NCBI GenBank assembly: GCA_043747835.1
Contig: JAYTOK010000117.1
Location: 1 to 64,000, forward strand
DNA: 64,000 nt
DNA from: CADEED01 sp043747835
GTDB taxonomy: Bacteria > Pseudomonadota > Gammaproteobacteria > Steroidobacterales > Steroidobacteraceae
Direction of reading: 5' to 3'
Position 1 is the first letter of the stretch, and the number at the start of each line of letters is the position of its first letter. Made by a program: the position numbers and the translations under genes. Below the pieces are notes generated by a model that searched no databases, was not told the DNA's origin, and was given only the letters and a program-made list of their open reading frames with translations. Positions 43,147 to 51,850 of the stretch are shown piece after piece.

Positions 43147-43875
43147 ATGAAGGCTGTCATGCGAGAGCTGGCGCAGGCCAAGCAACACTATGCGCGCCTG
43201 CCGCTGTTCGAGTTCCTGCGTTGCGAGACGATTTCGCCGCGCGACCGGCTCGCGTTCGTTCCCTGCATCGCGCCGTTCATCCTGGCGTTCTCGGACCTGA
43301 ACCGCTTCGTGCTGCGCGACGAGTCGTCGTCCGACCCGCGCCAGTTGCTGGTGAACGAGCACACGCGCGAAGACGATCACCACTGGACCTGGTACCTCGA
43401 AGACCTCACCAAGCTGGGCTTCGATCGCACGACCGCCGTCACGCACACGCTGCGTTCGTACATGAAGGACGATTGTCGTGAGAACCGCATGCTGGCGCCG
43501 CGCCTCGCGCAGATCCTGCAGGGCACGACGCCGATCGAGAAGCTGATCGTCGTCGAGTCGATCGAGGAGACCGGCAACGTGCTGTTCGGGCTCACGAGCC
43601 GGATCGCGCAGCGCATCCAGGCCGAAGGCGGCACCGAGCTGCGTTATCTCGGGCTCTTCCATTTCGCGCGCGAGACCGGACACGCGATGCATGGCATGGA
43701 TCACCGCATCCTCGAAGCCATTCCGCTCACCGAAGCCGAACGCGCGCGCTGCCTGAATCTGTCGTTCCGCGTCTTCGACCTGTTCGCCGACTGGAGCGCG
43801 GAGCTGCTCGCCTACGCGAAGAACTCTCTCGCGACCCGCACCATTCCCCACCTCGTTCACGGGAGAACCGCATGA
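43147..43875 (+). CDS. Heme-oxygenase/TenA-fold-like protein of unknown activity
   Basis: 242 residues, all helical by composition. Pairs of His and Glu recur in the places where this fold binds metal: NEHTREDDHHWTWYLEDL, VESIEETGNVLFG and FHFARETGHAMHG. This suggests a heme-oxygenase-like diiron or related enzyme; I rate that as inference. GGAGAAAAG lies just before the ATG. Its stop overlaps the start of the TonB receptor gene (ATGA), so the two are coupled. Confidence 0.75.
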   Translation: MKAVMRELAQAKQHYARLPLFEFLRCETISPRDRLAFVPCIAPFILAFSDLNRFVLRDESSSDPRQLLVNEHTREDDHHWTWYLEDLTKLGFDRTTAVTHTLRSYMKDDCRENRMLAPRLAQILQGTTPIEKLIVVESIEETGNVLFGLTSRIAQRIQAEGGTELRYLGLFHFARETGHAMHGMDHRILEAIPLTEAERARCLNLSFRVFDLFADWSAELLAYAKNSLATRTIPHLVHGRTA

Positions 43876-46826
43876 TCCGCCATTCCTTGACCAAACTACC
43901 GTCGAAGAGGGCGCTGGTCGCCGCAATCGGCGCCGCACTGTCCGGACTGGCCACGACGCCCGTGTTCGCGCAGGAGAACGCCGGAGCGTCGAGCGCCGCG
44001 CAAGAACTCGAAACCGTGACTGTCACGGGCTCGCGCATCCGCCGCAACGACTACGTCTCCGACAGTCCCGTCGTCACGGTGAGCGCCGCGGCGTTGACAG
44101 AAACCGGCTCGACGGCGATCGAGCAGATGCTGAACCGGCTGCCGCAGTTTGTGCCGTCGGTGACGACGACATCCAACAACCCCGGCAACGCGGGCCAGGC
44201 GAACATCGACCTGCGCGGTCTGGGCACGCAGCGCAACCTCGTGCTGCTCGATGGCCGACGGCTGCCGCCGTCGAATCCGACCGGCACGGTGGACGTGAGC
44301 ATCGTCCCCGCCGCACTGATCGAGAGCATCGAGGTCGTGACCGGCGGCGCGTCCGCGGTGTATGGCTCCGACGCGATCGCGGGCGTCGTGAACTTCAAGC
44401 TGAAGCGCGACTTCGAGGGTGTCGCGATCGACTCGGGCTGGGGCCGCACCGCCGAGAGTGACGGCACCGAGTGGTCGAGCTCGTTCACGCTGGGCTCAAA
44501 CTTCGCCGAAGACCGCGGCAACGCGGTGTTCAATTTCCAGTACACGGAACGCGAAGCCATCTACCAGGGCGCGCGCGATTTCTCGCGGCTCACGCTCGAC
44601 GTGCGACGCGATGGAAGCTTCCCGCAGGGTTCGGGAACGATCCTCGAAGGCCGCTTCGATCTCGACTCGGACAACCTCACGACGCAGGCAGCGATGGACC
44701 GCGTGTTCGCGCGCTACGGCGCCGTGGCCGGCAGCGTGCCCTTCGGTCAGGGCATCGGCTCCAATCCCGACGGCACGCTCTTCACGACCGGCATCGGCGA
44801 AGCCGGTAGCGTCGCGAACTATCGCGGCGATCGCACCGATCCCTCGTTCGACGACTCGGGCTTCAGCTACAACTTCGCGCCGCCGAACGCCCTGCAGCTT
44901 CCCACCGAACGGTGGAATCTTTCCGGCTTCGGCACGCTGGCGCTGAACGACAACGCCGACGCGTACGTGCAAGCGTTTTTCACGACCTACGACACGCAGG
45001 CAACGCTCGCGCCGGTGCCGGCCACGGGGTTGTCGGTCCCGGTCACGAACCCGTGGATCAGCGCGGACTTGGCCGAGCTGCTCGCGTCGCGCAGCAACTC
45101 GAACGCCGACTTCGATTTCCGGCAACGCATGCTGGGAGTCGGCGCCCGCGAAAGCCACGACGAGTACGACGTCTATCAGTTCCTCGCCGGCGTGCGCGGG
45201 AAGGTAGGCGAGAACTACAACTGGGATGTGTACGCCGCCACGGCGAACATGGCCAACACGAACTTCCTGAACAACGACGTCTCGAGATCGCGTATCGAGC
45301 AGTTGCTCGACGCGGCCGACGGTGGCCGCGCGCTGTGCGCGGGCGGCTACAACCCGTTTGGCGGGCCGTCCGGTCTTTCGCCTGCGTGCGCAAATTTCGT
45401 TCGCGGCTACTTCACGAATCGCACGTCGCTCGAGAACACGATTGCCGAGGCGACCTTCGGTGGCAGGGCGTTTGCGATGCCCGCCGGTGACGCGCAATTC
45501 TCGATCGGCGCCGGCTACCGCTCCGAGACCTTCGACTTCCGCCCCGATCAGGCGATCGCCGCGGGAAATCTGCTCGGCTTCAACGCCGTGCAGGCGTTGC
45601 AAGGGTCGTTCGACGTCGTCGACTACTTCGGCGAGTTCTATCTACCCGTCCTGGCCGGCAAGCCGCTCGCGCAGGAGCTCGGCTTCACGCTGGGCGCGCG
45701 CATGTCCGACCACTCGATCGCCGGCAGCAATTCGGCGTTCAAGATCGAGGGCAGCTGGCAGATGATCGATTCGCTGCGCCTGCGCGCGTCGTACCAGCAC
45801 GCCGTGCGTGCGCCGTCGATCTCGGAGCTGTTCAGCCCCGAGAACCAGAACTTTCCGTCACTGATCGAAGATCCCTGCGACAACGGTTCCTCCGCGCGCC
45901 ACTTCGGCGATCACGCCGACGTGCGCCATGGCGGCGACGGCGCGGTGCGCGGCTTGTGCATCCAGCACGGCATCAACCCTGCGTTGGTCGACACGTTCCG
46001 CTTTGGCGATGGCCAGGTGCCGACGATAGGCGGCGGCAATCCTGAGCTCGCGGAAGAACAGGCCGACACGTTCACGTTCGGCTTTGTGTTCGGTGGCGAC
46101 AGATTCCGCGCCTCGGTCGACTACTACTCGATCGAGCTCGAGGACGCGATCTTCTCGGTCCCCGCGGGCGAAATCCTGCTGTTGTGCTACGGCTTCCAGG
46201 GCAACAATCCGGACTTCGATCCCAACGATCCGGCGTGCCGCTCGATCAACCGCAGTACGCAGCTCAACGGCAATCCCGCGGGCGGACGTCCCTCGGTGCC
46301 GAGCCAGGGTACCGACAACGTCTCGACGTTGAGCACCTCCGGTCTAGACGTGCAGTTCGACTGGGGCCTCGATCTCGGCGCGGCGGGTAAGCTCGATCTG
46401 AACCTGCTCGCCAACTGGCTGGAGAAATGGGAGATTTCCTATCTACCCGGCCTGCCGACGATCGACTACACCGGCACGATTGGCGACAGCATCGGCGGCG
46501 CATTCCCGGACTACAAGCTCCTGCTCAACGCGCGTTGGTCGTTCCGTGATTTCGGTGCGGGCCTGCGCGTGCAGCATCTGCCGGCGATGGACAACAAGTA
46601 CGCGACGTACGATCCGTTCACGACGGTCGGCACGCCCGCGATCACGTATCTCGACGCGAACGTGTCCTGGCGCATGGCCGACACGCTCGAGCTGCGCGCA
46701 GGTATCGAGAACCTGACGGACGAGACGCCGCCGCTGTACACGGCCGCCGTGCAGATGAACACCGATCCGTCGACTTTCGACACCCTCGGCCGCCGCTACT
46801 TCCTGCGCGCCAACCTGAAGTTCTGA
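43872..46826 (+). CDS. TonB-dependent outer-membrane receptor
   Basis: 984 residues. A long signal sequence (ALSGLATTPVFAQ) is followed by the TonB box region ELETVTVTGSRIRRNDY, a plug domain (IDLRGLGTQRNLVLLDGRRL; ASAVYGSDAIAGVVNFKLKR) and a 22-strand barrel ending in a terminal Phe (RYFLRANLKF). It imports a ligand across the outer membrane using TonB energy. The type resembles Xanthomonas/Caulobacter receptors for carbohydrates or other large compounds; the ligand is unknown. It is coupled to the upstream gene and followed 2 bases later by the patatin gene. Confidence 0.95.
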   Translation: MIRHSLTKLPSKRALVAAIGAALSGLATTPVFAQENAGASSAAQELETVTVTGSRIRRNDYVSDSPVVTVSAAALTETGSTAIEQMLNRLPQFVPSVTTTSNNPGNAGQANIDLRGLGTQRNLVLLDGRRLPPSNPTGTVDVSIVPAALIESIEVVTGGASAVYGSDAIAGVVNFKLKRDFEGVAIDSGWGRTAESDGTEWSSSFTLGSNFAEDRGNAVFNFQYTEREAIYQGARDFSRLTLDVRRDGSFPQGSGTILEGRFDLDSDNLTTQAAMDRVFARYGAVAGSVPFGQGIGSNPDGTLFTTGIGEAGSVANYRGDRTDPSFDDSGFSYNFAPPNALQLPTERWNLSGFGTLALNDNADAYVQAFFTTYDTQATLAPVPATGLSVPVTNPWISADLAELLASRSNSNADFDFRQRMLGVGARESHDEYDVYQFLAGVRGKVGENYNWDVYAATANMANTNFLNNDVSRSRIEQLLDAADGGRALCAGGYNPFGGPSGLSPACANFVRGYFTNRTSLENTIAEATFGGRAFAMPAGDAQFSIGAGYRSETFDFRPDQAIAAGNLLGFNAVQALQGSFDVVDYFGEFYLPVLAGKPLAQELGFTLGARMSDHSIAGSNSAFKIEGSWQMIDSLRLRASYQHAVRAPSISELFSPENQNFPSLIEDPCDNGSSARHFGDHADVRHGGDGAVRGLCIQHGINPALVDTFRFGDGQVPTIGGGNPELAEEQADTFTFGFVFGGDRFRASVDYYSIELEDAIFSVPAGEILLLCYGFQGNNPDFDPNDPACRSINRSTQLNGNPAGGRPSVPSQGTDNVSTLSTSGLDVQFDWGLDLGAAGKLDLNLLANWLEKWEISYLPGLPTIDYTGTIGDSIGGAFPDYKLLLNARWSFRDFGAGLRVQHLPAMDNKYATYDPFTTVGTPAITYLDANVSWRMADTLELRAGIENLTDETPPLYTAAVQMNTDPSTFDTLGRRYFLRANLKF

Positions 46827-46828
46827 TC

Positions 46829-47692
46829 ATGCAGGCATCCAAAGAGAACCGTACGCCGCCGCGTCTCGCGCTGGTCCTGGGCAGCGGTGGCGTGCGCAGC
46901 ATCGCCGCGCTCGGCATCGTCGATGTGTTGACGGATGCCGGCCACAAGCCCGATCTCGTCGTCGGTTGCAGCTCGGGCGCGCTGTTCGGCGCCTGCGTCG
47001 CTGCCGGCTGGACGGGTGGGCAGGGTCTCGACGCGGCGCTCGAGCTCTGGTCGCCCGAGCTCACGCAGAAGAAGCGCTGGCGCGCGTATGTCGAGCTCGT
47101 CGCGCCGAAACTCATCGGTTTCGGCGCGGACTTCGCGCTGCGCGACGCCGGACTGATCCGCGCGCGAGTCGAGCGCGCGTTTGGCGACATGCGCATCGAG
47201 GATTTGGCCGTGCCGCTGCGCATCGTCGCGACCGACTCCACGAGCGGCGGGCCGGTGGTCCTGACGCGCGGGCGCGTGGCGGATGCGGTGCGCGCGAGCA
47301 TGGCGTTGCCGTTCATGTTCCCGAGCGTCGAGATCGACGGACGGCGTCTGACCGACGGCGTGCTCACCGATCCGCTGCCGGTGTCCGTGGCGAACGATGC
47401 GCGCGCGATGCTGACGGTCGGGTTTCGCGGCGCGATGCCACGGCGCGTCGATCGCGCGTCGCGGCTCGTCGCGCAGGTGACGACGACGATGATCAACAAC
47501 CTGCAGGACGCGCGGCTCGCCGCGGCGCGCGCGGCCGGGCAGCGCATGCTGAACTTCGAACTCGATATCGACCGGCGCATCGGACTCTGGGAGACCGCCG
47601 CGATGCCGCGCATCTTCGAGATCGGACGATGCGCCGCGCGCGATCAACTGCCGGCGATACGCCGCATGCTGGAACTTCCACTGGCCGCCTGA
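46829..47692 (+). CDS. Patatin-like phospholipase family protein
   Basis: 287 residues. The Ser-Asp dyad is visible: Ser48 in GCSSG, and Asp176 in the DGVLTDPLPV motif; oxyanion loop GSGGVRS (19-25). The pattern matches bacterial patatin-like lipid acyl hydrolases (RssA-type). No signal peptide, so the enzyme works inside the cell or on the inner face of the membrane. It starts 2 bases after the TonB receptor stop and is followed closely by an NTF2-like gene. Confidence 0.93.
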   Translation: MQASKENRTPPRLALVLGSGGVRSIAALGIVDVLTDAGHKPDLVVGCSSGALFGACVAAGWTGGQGLDAALELWSPELTQKKRWRAYVELVAPKLIGFGADFALRDAGLIRARVERAFGDMRIEDLAVPLRIVATDSTSGGPVVLTRGRVADAVRASMALPFMFPSVEIDGRRLTDGVLTDPLPVSVANDARAMLTVGFRGAMPRRVDRASRLVAQVTTTMINNLQDARLAAARAAGQRMLNFELDIDRRIGLWETAAMPRIFEIGRCAARDQLPAIRRMLELPLAA

Positions 47693-47702
47693 GGTGAACG
47701 AC

Positions 47703-48164
47703 ATGAATGCAAAGAGGCTCGCGCATCCCGCCGCCGTGTTCGCGCTCGCGGCGCCGCTGTTGTTGATGGGTCAGGAAGATCCGGCGACGGTCGTCGCGGC
47801 CATCGACACGGAGTATCAGGCCGCGGTCGAGCGCAACGACTGGCAGTCGATGGAGCGCATCCTGCATCCCGGCTTCACGCTGGTGCTCGGCAACGGTGCG
47901 GTGCACTCGCGATCTCATCTGGTCGACTCCGCGAAGAACGCGGAGCGCACGTACGAGAAACAGGTGGAGATGCCGGGCACGCAGGTCGTGCGGATGTATG
48001 GGAAGGACACCGCGGTGGTCACCGCGCTGCTGTGGCTGAAGGGCACGCGGAAGAGCGACGGCAGCGCGTTCGATTTCAAGCTGTGGTTCAGCGATACGTA
48101 TGTGATGACGAAGGACGGCTGGAAATACGCGTTCGGGCAGGCGTCGCTGAAGCTGCCGGAATAG
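47703..48164 (+). CDS. Secreted NTF2-like (DUF4440-type) protein
   Basis: 153 residues. A signal peptide (AAVFALAAPLLLMGQ) precedes a cone-shaped NTF2-like fold: TVVAAIDTEYQAAVERNDWQ, ERILHPGFTLVLGNGAVHSR and DTYVMTKDGWKYAFGQAS. Such folds bind small molecules or act as simple enzymes. I chose ATG 47703 because GAGGTGA lies just upstream; GTG 47694 is also open. It is the last gene of the operon from 43147. A repeat element starts right after its TAG. Confidence 0.82.
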   Translation: MNAKRLAHPAAVFALAAPLLLMGQEDPATVVAAIDTEYQAAVERNDWQSMERILHPGFTLVLGNGAVHSRSHLVDSAKNAERTYEKQVEMPGTQVVRMYGKDTAVVTALLWLKGTRKSDGSAFDFKLWFSDTYVMTKDGWKYAFGQASLKLPE

Positions 48165-48251
48165 GGGTCAGGCACCAATTCGATCTTGGGTCCGCGGATA
48201 GGGACCGGACTTCACGAAACCCAATTCCCTGAGTGAGTGGAGTCTGGTCCC
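48165..48251. repeat. Stop-adjacent repeat with GGGTCAGGCACC unit and inverted arms
   Basis: 48165-48179 matches the 15-base unit at 27024 in 14 of 15 positions and likewise follows a TAG stop directly. Arms 48201-48215 and 48237-48251 form an imperfect 15-bp inverted repeat (13 of 15 pairs) that contains GGGACCGGACT-like sequence. Confidence 0.7.
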
Positions 48252-48280
48252 GATTTCGCGGGGTCGGCGTCAAGTTGCGG

Positions 48281-48327
48281 AAAAGGGGACAGATCTATTT
48301 TCCCGGAAAATAGATCTGTCCCCTTTT
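48281..48327. repeat. Perfect 23-bp palindrome next to the SDR stop codon
   Basis: Arms 48281-48303 and 48305-48327 are exact complements around a single C: AAAAGGGGACAGATCTATTT on the left. The right arm touches the TGA of the minus-strand SDR gene (48330-48328). It also would serve as a strong two-way terminator, since it has A and T runs at its ends. Confidence 0.92.
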
Positions 48328-49131
48328 TCAATGCCGCTCGCGGATCGCCTTCGCCGCGATCCGGTCGAGCAGCCGCGGAGCTGCGAACTTCAGGAACCAG
48401 CCTAACTTCCCGCGCGTCGACATCAGCAACAGCCGCTGACGCTTCTCGATCGCGCGCACGATCCCGCGCGCGCATTCGTCCGCGGTCATGATCTTCGACT
48501 GCACCATCGGCGATTCGCCGAGCGGTTGCCCATCCGGCCCGATCGCGCGCTTGTGGATCTCGGTCACCACGAAATCCGGCGCGACCACGCTGACATCCAC
48601 GCCCGAGCCCGCGAGCTCGATGCGCAACGAATCGAAGAACCCGATCAGCGCGTGCTTGCTCGCCGCGTAACCCGAACGCTCGGGCACCCCGGTCAGTCCC
48701 GCGAGGCTCGCGACGGCGACGATCAACCCTTTCGAGGTCTTGAGGTGCGGCAGCGTGAGCGATGTGAGCCGCACCGGTGCGTAATAGTTCACTTCCATCA
48801 CCCGCTCGAAGATCTCGAGATCCGCTACCGCGTCGAAGCGGCTCCACATCGTGATGCCGGCATTGTGGATCACGATGTCGATGCCGCCGAGCGACTTCAT
48901 CGCCTCACCGACGAGCCACTCGCAGTCCTGCGCGTTGGCGACGTCGGTGGGCACGGCGATGGCTTCGCCGCCCGCGGCCCGGCATTCGCGCGCGAGTGAC
49001 TCGAGGCGCGAGGCGTCGCGCGCGGCCAGCACGAGTCGCGCACGCCGTGCCGCGAGCGCCAGCGCGAGCGCGCGGCCGATGCCTTCCGACGCACCCGTGA
49101 GAATGATCTTCTGGCCAGCGATTTCCCGCAC
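48328..49131 (-). CDS. SDR family oxidoreductase
   Basis: 267 residues of the classical short-chain dehydrogenase type. The coenzyme motif is TGASEGIGR, the NNAG-like motif IHNAGI, and the active site has Ser in VASLAGLTG and the SGYAASKHAL Tyr-x3-Lys pair. The C-terminal part (GKLGWFLKFAAPRLLDRIAA) may contact membranes. I chose the GTG at 49131 because GGGGA lies at a good distance; the GTG at 49137 is also possible. Its substrate is unknown. The gene is divergent from plsB. Confidence 0.92.
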   Translation of the reverse strand: MREIAGQKIILTGASEGIGRALALALAARRARLVLAARDASRLESLARECRAAGGEAIAVPTDVANAQDCEWLVGEAMKSLGGIDIVIHNAGITMWSRFDAVADLEIFERVMEVNYYAPVRLTSLTLPHLKTSKGLIVAVASLAGLTGVPERSGYAASKHALIGFFDSLRIELAGSGVDVSVVAPDFVVTEIHKRAIGPDGQPLGESPMVQSKIMTADECARGIVRAIEKRQRLLLMSTRGKLGWFLKFAAPRLLDRIAAKAIRERH

Positions 49132-49200
49132 GCGCACTCCCCAAAATGGCCAATCGTCGACTCGGCTACACTCCGCCGCCTAACAGCACACGGCGCGGGG

Positions 49201-51642
49201 ATGAGTTTACGCATGGGGTGGTTGCTGCGGCGATTCTTCAGGCTCTGGGTGCGGGCGGCGGTACAGCCGGCCGAGCCGCCGTCGTCGCTTGTCTCGCCTT
49301 CGATCCCCGTGTGCTACGTGCTCGAACGCAATTCCATCGCGGATCTGGCGGTTCTCTGCAATGTCACCGCGCGCCTGAAGCTTCCGCTGCCGGAGAAGCG
49401 CTCGTCGAGCCTGCCCGTCGAACAGCAGCGCTCGCACTTCGACGTCGGCCGCCGCCGCCGCTTCTGGGATGCCACGCATGCGCGCCGGCCGCCGCCGCAC
49501 CTTCTGGCGATGGTGGAGGCGCTGCGTGGGGATTCCGTGCGCGATGTGTTGCTCGTACCCAGCGCGGTCTACTGGGGCCGCGCGCCGCAGAAGGAAGGTT
49601 CGTGGCTGCGCCTGCTGTTCGCCGAGAATTGGGAGCTGACGACCCGCGCTCGCAAGCTGTTCTCCGTGCTGCTGAATGGCCGCAACGTCATGGTGGAGAT
49701 GGGCGAGCCGATCAGCCTGCGCTCGATGCTCGACGCGGCGCCGGCGCAGGATCAGGCGCGGCGGGTGACGCGCGTCCTGCGCGGAATTTTGCGCCGCCAG
49801 CGCTCGACTCGCATCGGCCCGGATCTTTCGCACCGTCGCACCATCGTCAATCGCGTCCTGCGCTCCCGCGGCGTGCGCGCGGTGGTCGCCGCCGAGGCGC
49901 GCGAGAAGCACGACACGTTCCGCCCGGGTCTGCTGCAGGCGCGCAAGTACGCCTTCGAGATTTCCGCTAACTACTCCCACGCGTTCGTGCAGTTCGCGGA
50001 GAAGCTGCTCGGCCGCGTCTGGAACCGCGTCTACGACGGCGTGAAGTTCAATCACGGCGCCACGCTCACCGAAGTCTCCGAAGGCAACGAAGTCGTCTAC
50101 GTGCCCTGCCACCGCAGCCACATGGACTACCTGCTGCTGTCGTACATCATCTACCACCAGGGTTACGCGTTGCCGCACATCGCGGCCGGCATCAACCTCA
50201 ACATCCCGGTCGTGGGCCGCCTGCTGCGCAAGTGCGGCGCGTTCTTCATCCGGCGCTCGTTCGCGGGCAACGCGCTCTACACCGTCGTCTTCATGAAATA
50301 CCTCGCGGCCATCATGGCCCGCGGTCACTCGATCGAGTACTTCATCGAGGGCGGCCGCTCGCGCACCGGCCGCCTGCTCTCGCCCAAGACCGGCATGCTT
50401 TCGATGACGGTGCGTAGCTTCCTGCGCGATCCGGTCCGGCCCGTCGTGTTCCTGCCGGTCTACTTCGGCTACGAGCGAATCGTCGAGGCGAACACCTACA
50501 TCTCCGAGCTGTCGGGCGCGCCGAAGAAGAAGGAGAGCTGGCTCGACCTGCTGCTGTCCCTGCGGGTGCTGCGTGAGCGCTTCGGCACCGTGCACGTGAA
50601 CGTGGGCGAGCCGATCCGCCTGAACGACCTGCTGGACTCGCATCTGCCGAGCTGGCGGGAGCAGAAGTTCGAGGACGACACGCGACTGCCCGCGGTGAAT
50701 GCGCTGGTGGGCGAACTCGCGCGCGGGATCATGCGCGGCATCAACTCCGCCGCGGCCGTGACTCCGATCAACCTGCTCGCCACCGCGCTGCTGTCGTCAC
50801 CGCGCGGCGCGTTGCCGGAAAGCGTGTTGCTCCGCCAGGTCGCGTTGTATCTGCGGCTCCTGCACGACTCTCCCTACAGCCCGCGGGTCACGGTGACCAA
50901 CGCGACGCCCGCGGAAATCGTGGTCTACGGCGAATCGCTCAAGATCATCTCCCGCGTGACGCACAAGCTCGGCGACATCGTGAAGATGAGCGACGAGAGC
51001 GCGCAGCTCATCGCCTACTACCGCAACAACGTACTGCATCTGTTCGCGCTGCCGTCGCTGGTGGCCTGTGCGTTCATCGGAAATTCCATGCTGCGCACGG
51101 AGGATATCCAGCGCCTCGCGTGGCGCGTGTATCCCTACGTCGCCTCCGAGCTTTTCCTGCGTTGGCGCGAAGAAGAACTCGCGCGGGTGATCGACGGAGT
51201 GCTTGCTGCGCTCGCCGAGATCGGCGTGCTGCATCCGAGCGAGGACCGTTCGGCCTGGCGGCGCCCGCCGTCCGACTCGCCGGCGGCGATGCAGCTCTCG
51301 ATGCTCGCCCAGTCGACCATCCAGACCATCGAGCGTTACTACCTCGCGATCTCGCTGCTGCTCCGGGCGGGCAGCGGGACCATCAATCAGAAGACGCTCG
51401 AGCAGCAGTGCCAGCTCGCGGCCCAGCGCATGAACATGTTGTACGGCTTCAATTCGCCCGAGTTCTTCGATCGGGCGTTGTTCGAGAACTTCATCGACCT
51501 GCTGCGCGAGCGCGGTGTGATCCGGACGGGTGCCGCCGGCACCCTGGAGTTCGACGAGGTGCTCATGCGAGTGGCGGCGGACGCGCAGTTGGTGCTGTCC
51601 GAACAGATCCGCCATTCGATCCTGCAGGTCACCCAGGTCTGA
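49201..51642 (+). CDS. plsB: Glycerol-3-phosphate 1-O-acyltransferase
   Basis: 813 residues, the full length of PlsB. The acyltransferase core holds HRSHMDYLLL (His304-x4-Asp309), then GAFFIRRSF, IEGGRSRTGRLL and VVFLPVYFGYERI, the four blocks of the family. N- and C-terminal helical regions are present. It adds the first acyl chain to glycerol 3-phosphate at the inner membrane, starting phospholipid synthesis. GCGCGGGG lies just upstream of the ATG. The divergent SDR gene begins about 70 bases away. Confidence 0.95.
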   Translation: MSLRMGWLLRRFFRLWVRAAVQPAEPPSSLVSPSIPVCYVLERNSIADLAVLCNVTARLKLPLPEKRSSSLPVEQQRSHFDVGRRRRFWDATHARRPPPHLLAMVEALRGDSVRDVLLVPSAVYWGRAPQKEGSWLRLLFAENWELTTRARKLFSVLLNGRNVMVEMGEPISLRSMLDAAPAQDQARRVTRVLRGILRRQRSTRIGPDLSHRRTIVNRVLRSRGVRAVVAAEAREKHDTFRPGLLQARKYAFEISANYSHAFVQFAEKLLGRVWNRVYDGVKFNHGATLTEVSEGNEVVYVPCHRSHMDYLLLSYIIYHQGYALPHIAAGINLNIPVVGRLLRKCGAFFIRRSFAGNALYTVVFMKYLAAIMARGHSIEYFIEGGRSRTGRLLSPKTGMLSMTVRSFLRDPVRPVVFLPVYFGYERIVEANTYISELSGAPKKKESWLDLLLSLRVLRERFGTVHVNVGEPIRLNDLLDSHLPSWREQKFEDDTRLPAVNALVGELARGIMRGINSAAAVTPINLLATALLSSPRGALPESVLLRQVALYLRLLHDSPYSPRVTVTNATPAEIVVYGESLKIISRVTHKLGDIVKMSDESAQLIAYYRNNVLHLFALPSLVACAFIGNSMLRTEDIQRLAWRVYPYVASELFLRWREEELARVIDGVLAALAEIGVLHPSEDRSAWRRPPSDSPAAMQLSMLAQSTIQTIERYYLAISLLLRAGSGTINQKTLEQQCQLAAQRMNMLYGFNSPEFFDRALFENFIDLLRERGVIRTGAAGTLEFDEVLMRVAADAQLVLSEQIRHSILQVTQV

Positions 51643-51850
51643 GGGCCGGCGAGTCTGCTAGGGATTCCCCGAAAGACGGATTCACGCCTGTCTAGCGGAC
51701 GGCCCGGAAGCTGTTGCTATACTCGCGCGCAACACGTCCGCATCACGCGTCCACGAGGGGAGCGACTTGCGGCGAATACAACACGGTTCCGGCGGTCGGG
51801 CTGCGGATACCCTCGTGACTCGCAGCCCCCGCGGTCTTCAGGGGAAATAG
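51643..51850 (+). promoter_or_regulatory. Leader and likely promoter of the DUF1302 operon
   Basis: 208 bp between plsB and the next operon. A TATACT at 51718-51723 looks like a -10 box; no consensus -35 is clear. About 120 bases of untranslated leader would follow before the ATG at 51851. No riboswitch or strong hairpin is evident. Confidence 0.45.

Noticed and set aside
48281..48327. The perfect palindrome as an ordinary terminator only
   Set aside because: It may well terminate transcripts, but the same GGGGACA-type ends at other stop codons make a dispersed repeat family the better description, so it is listed as a repeat.
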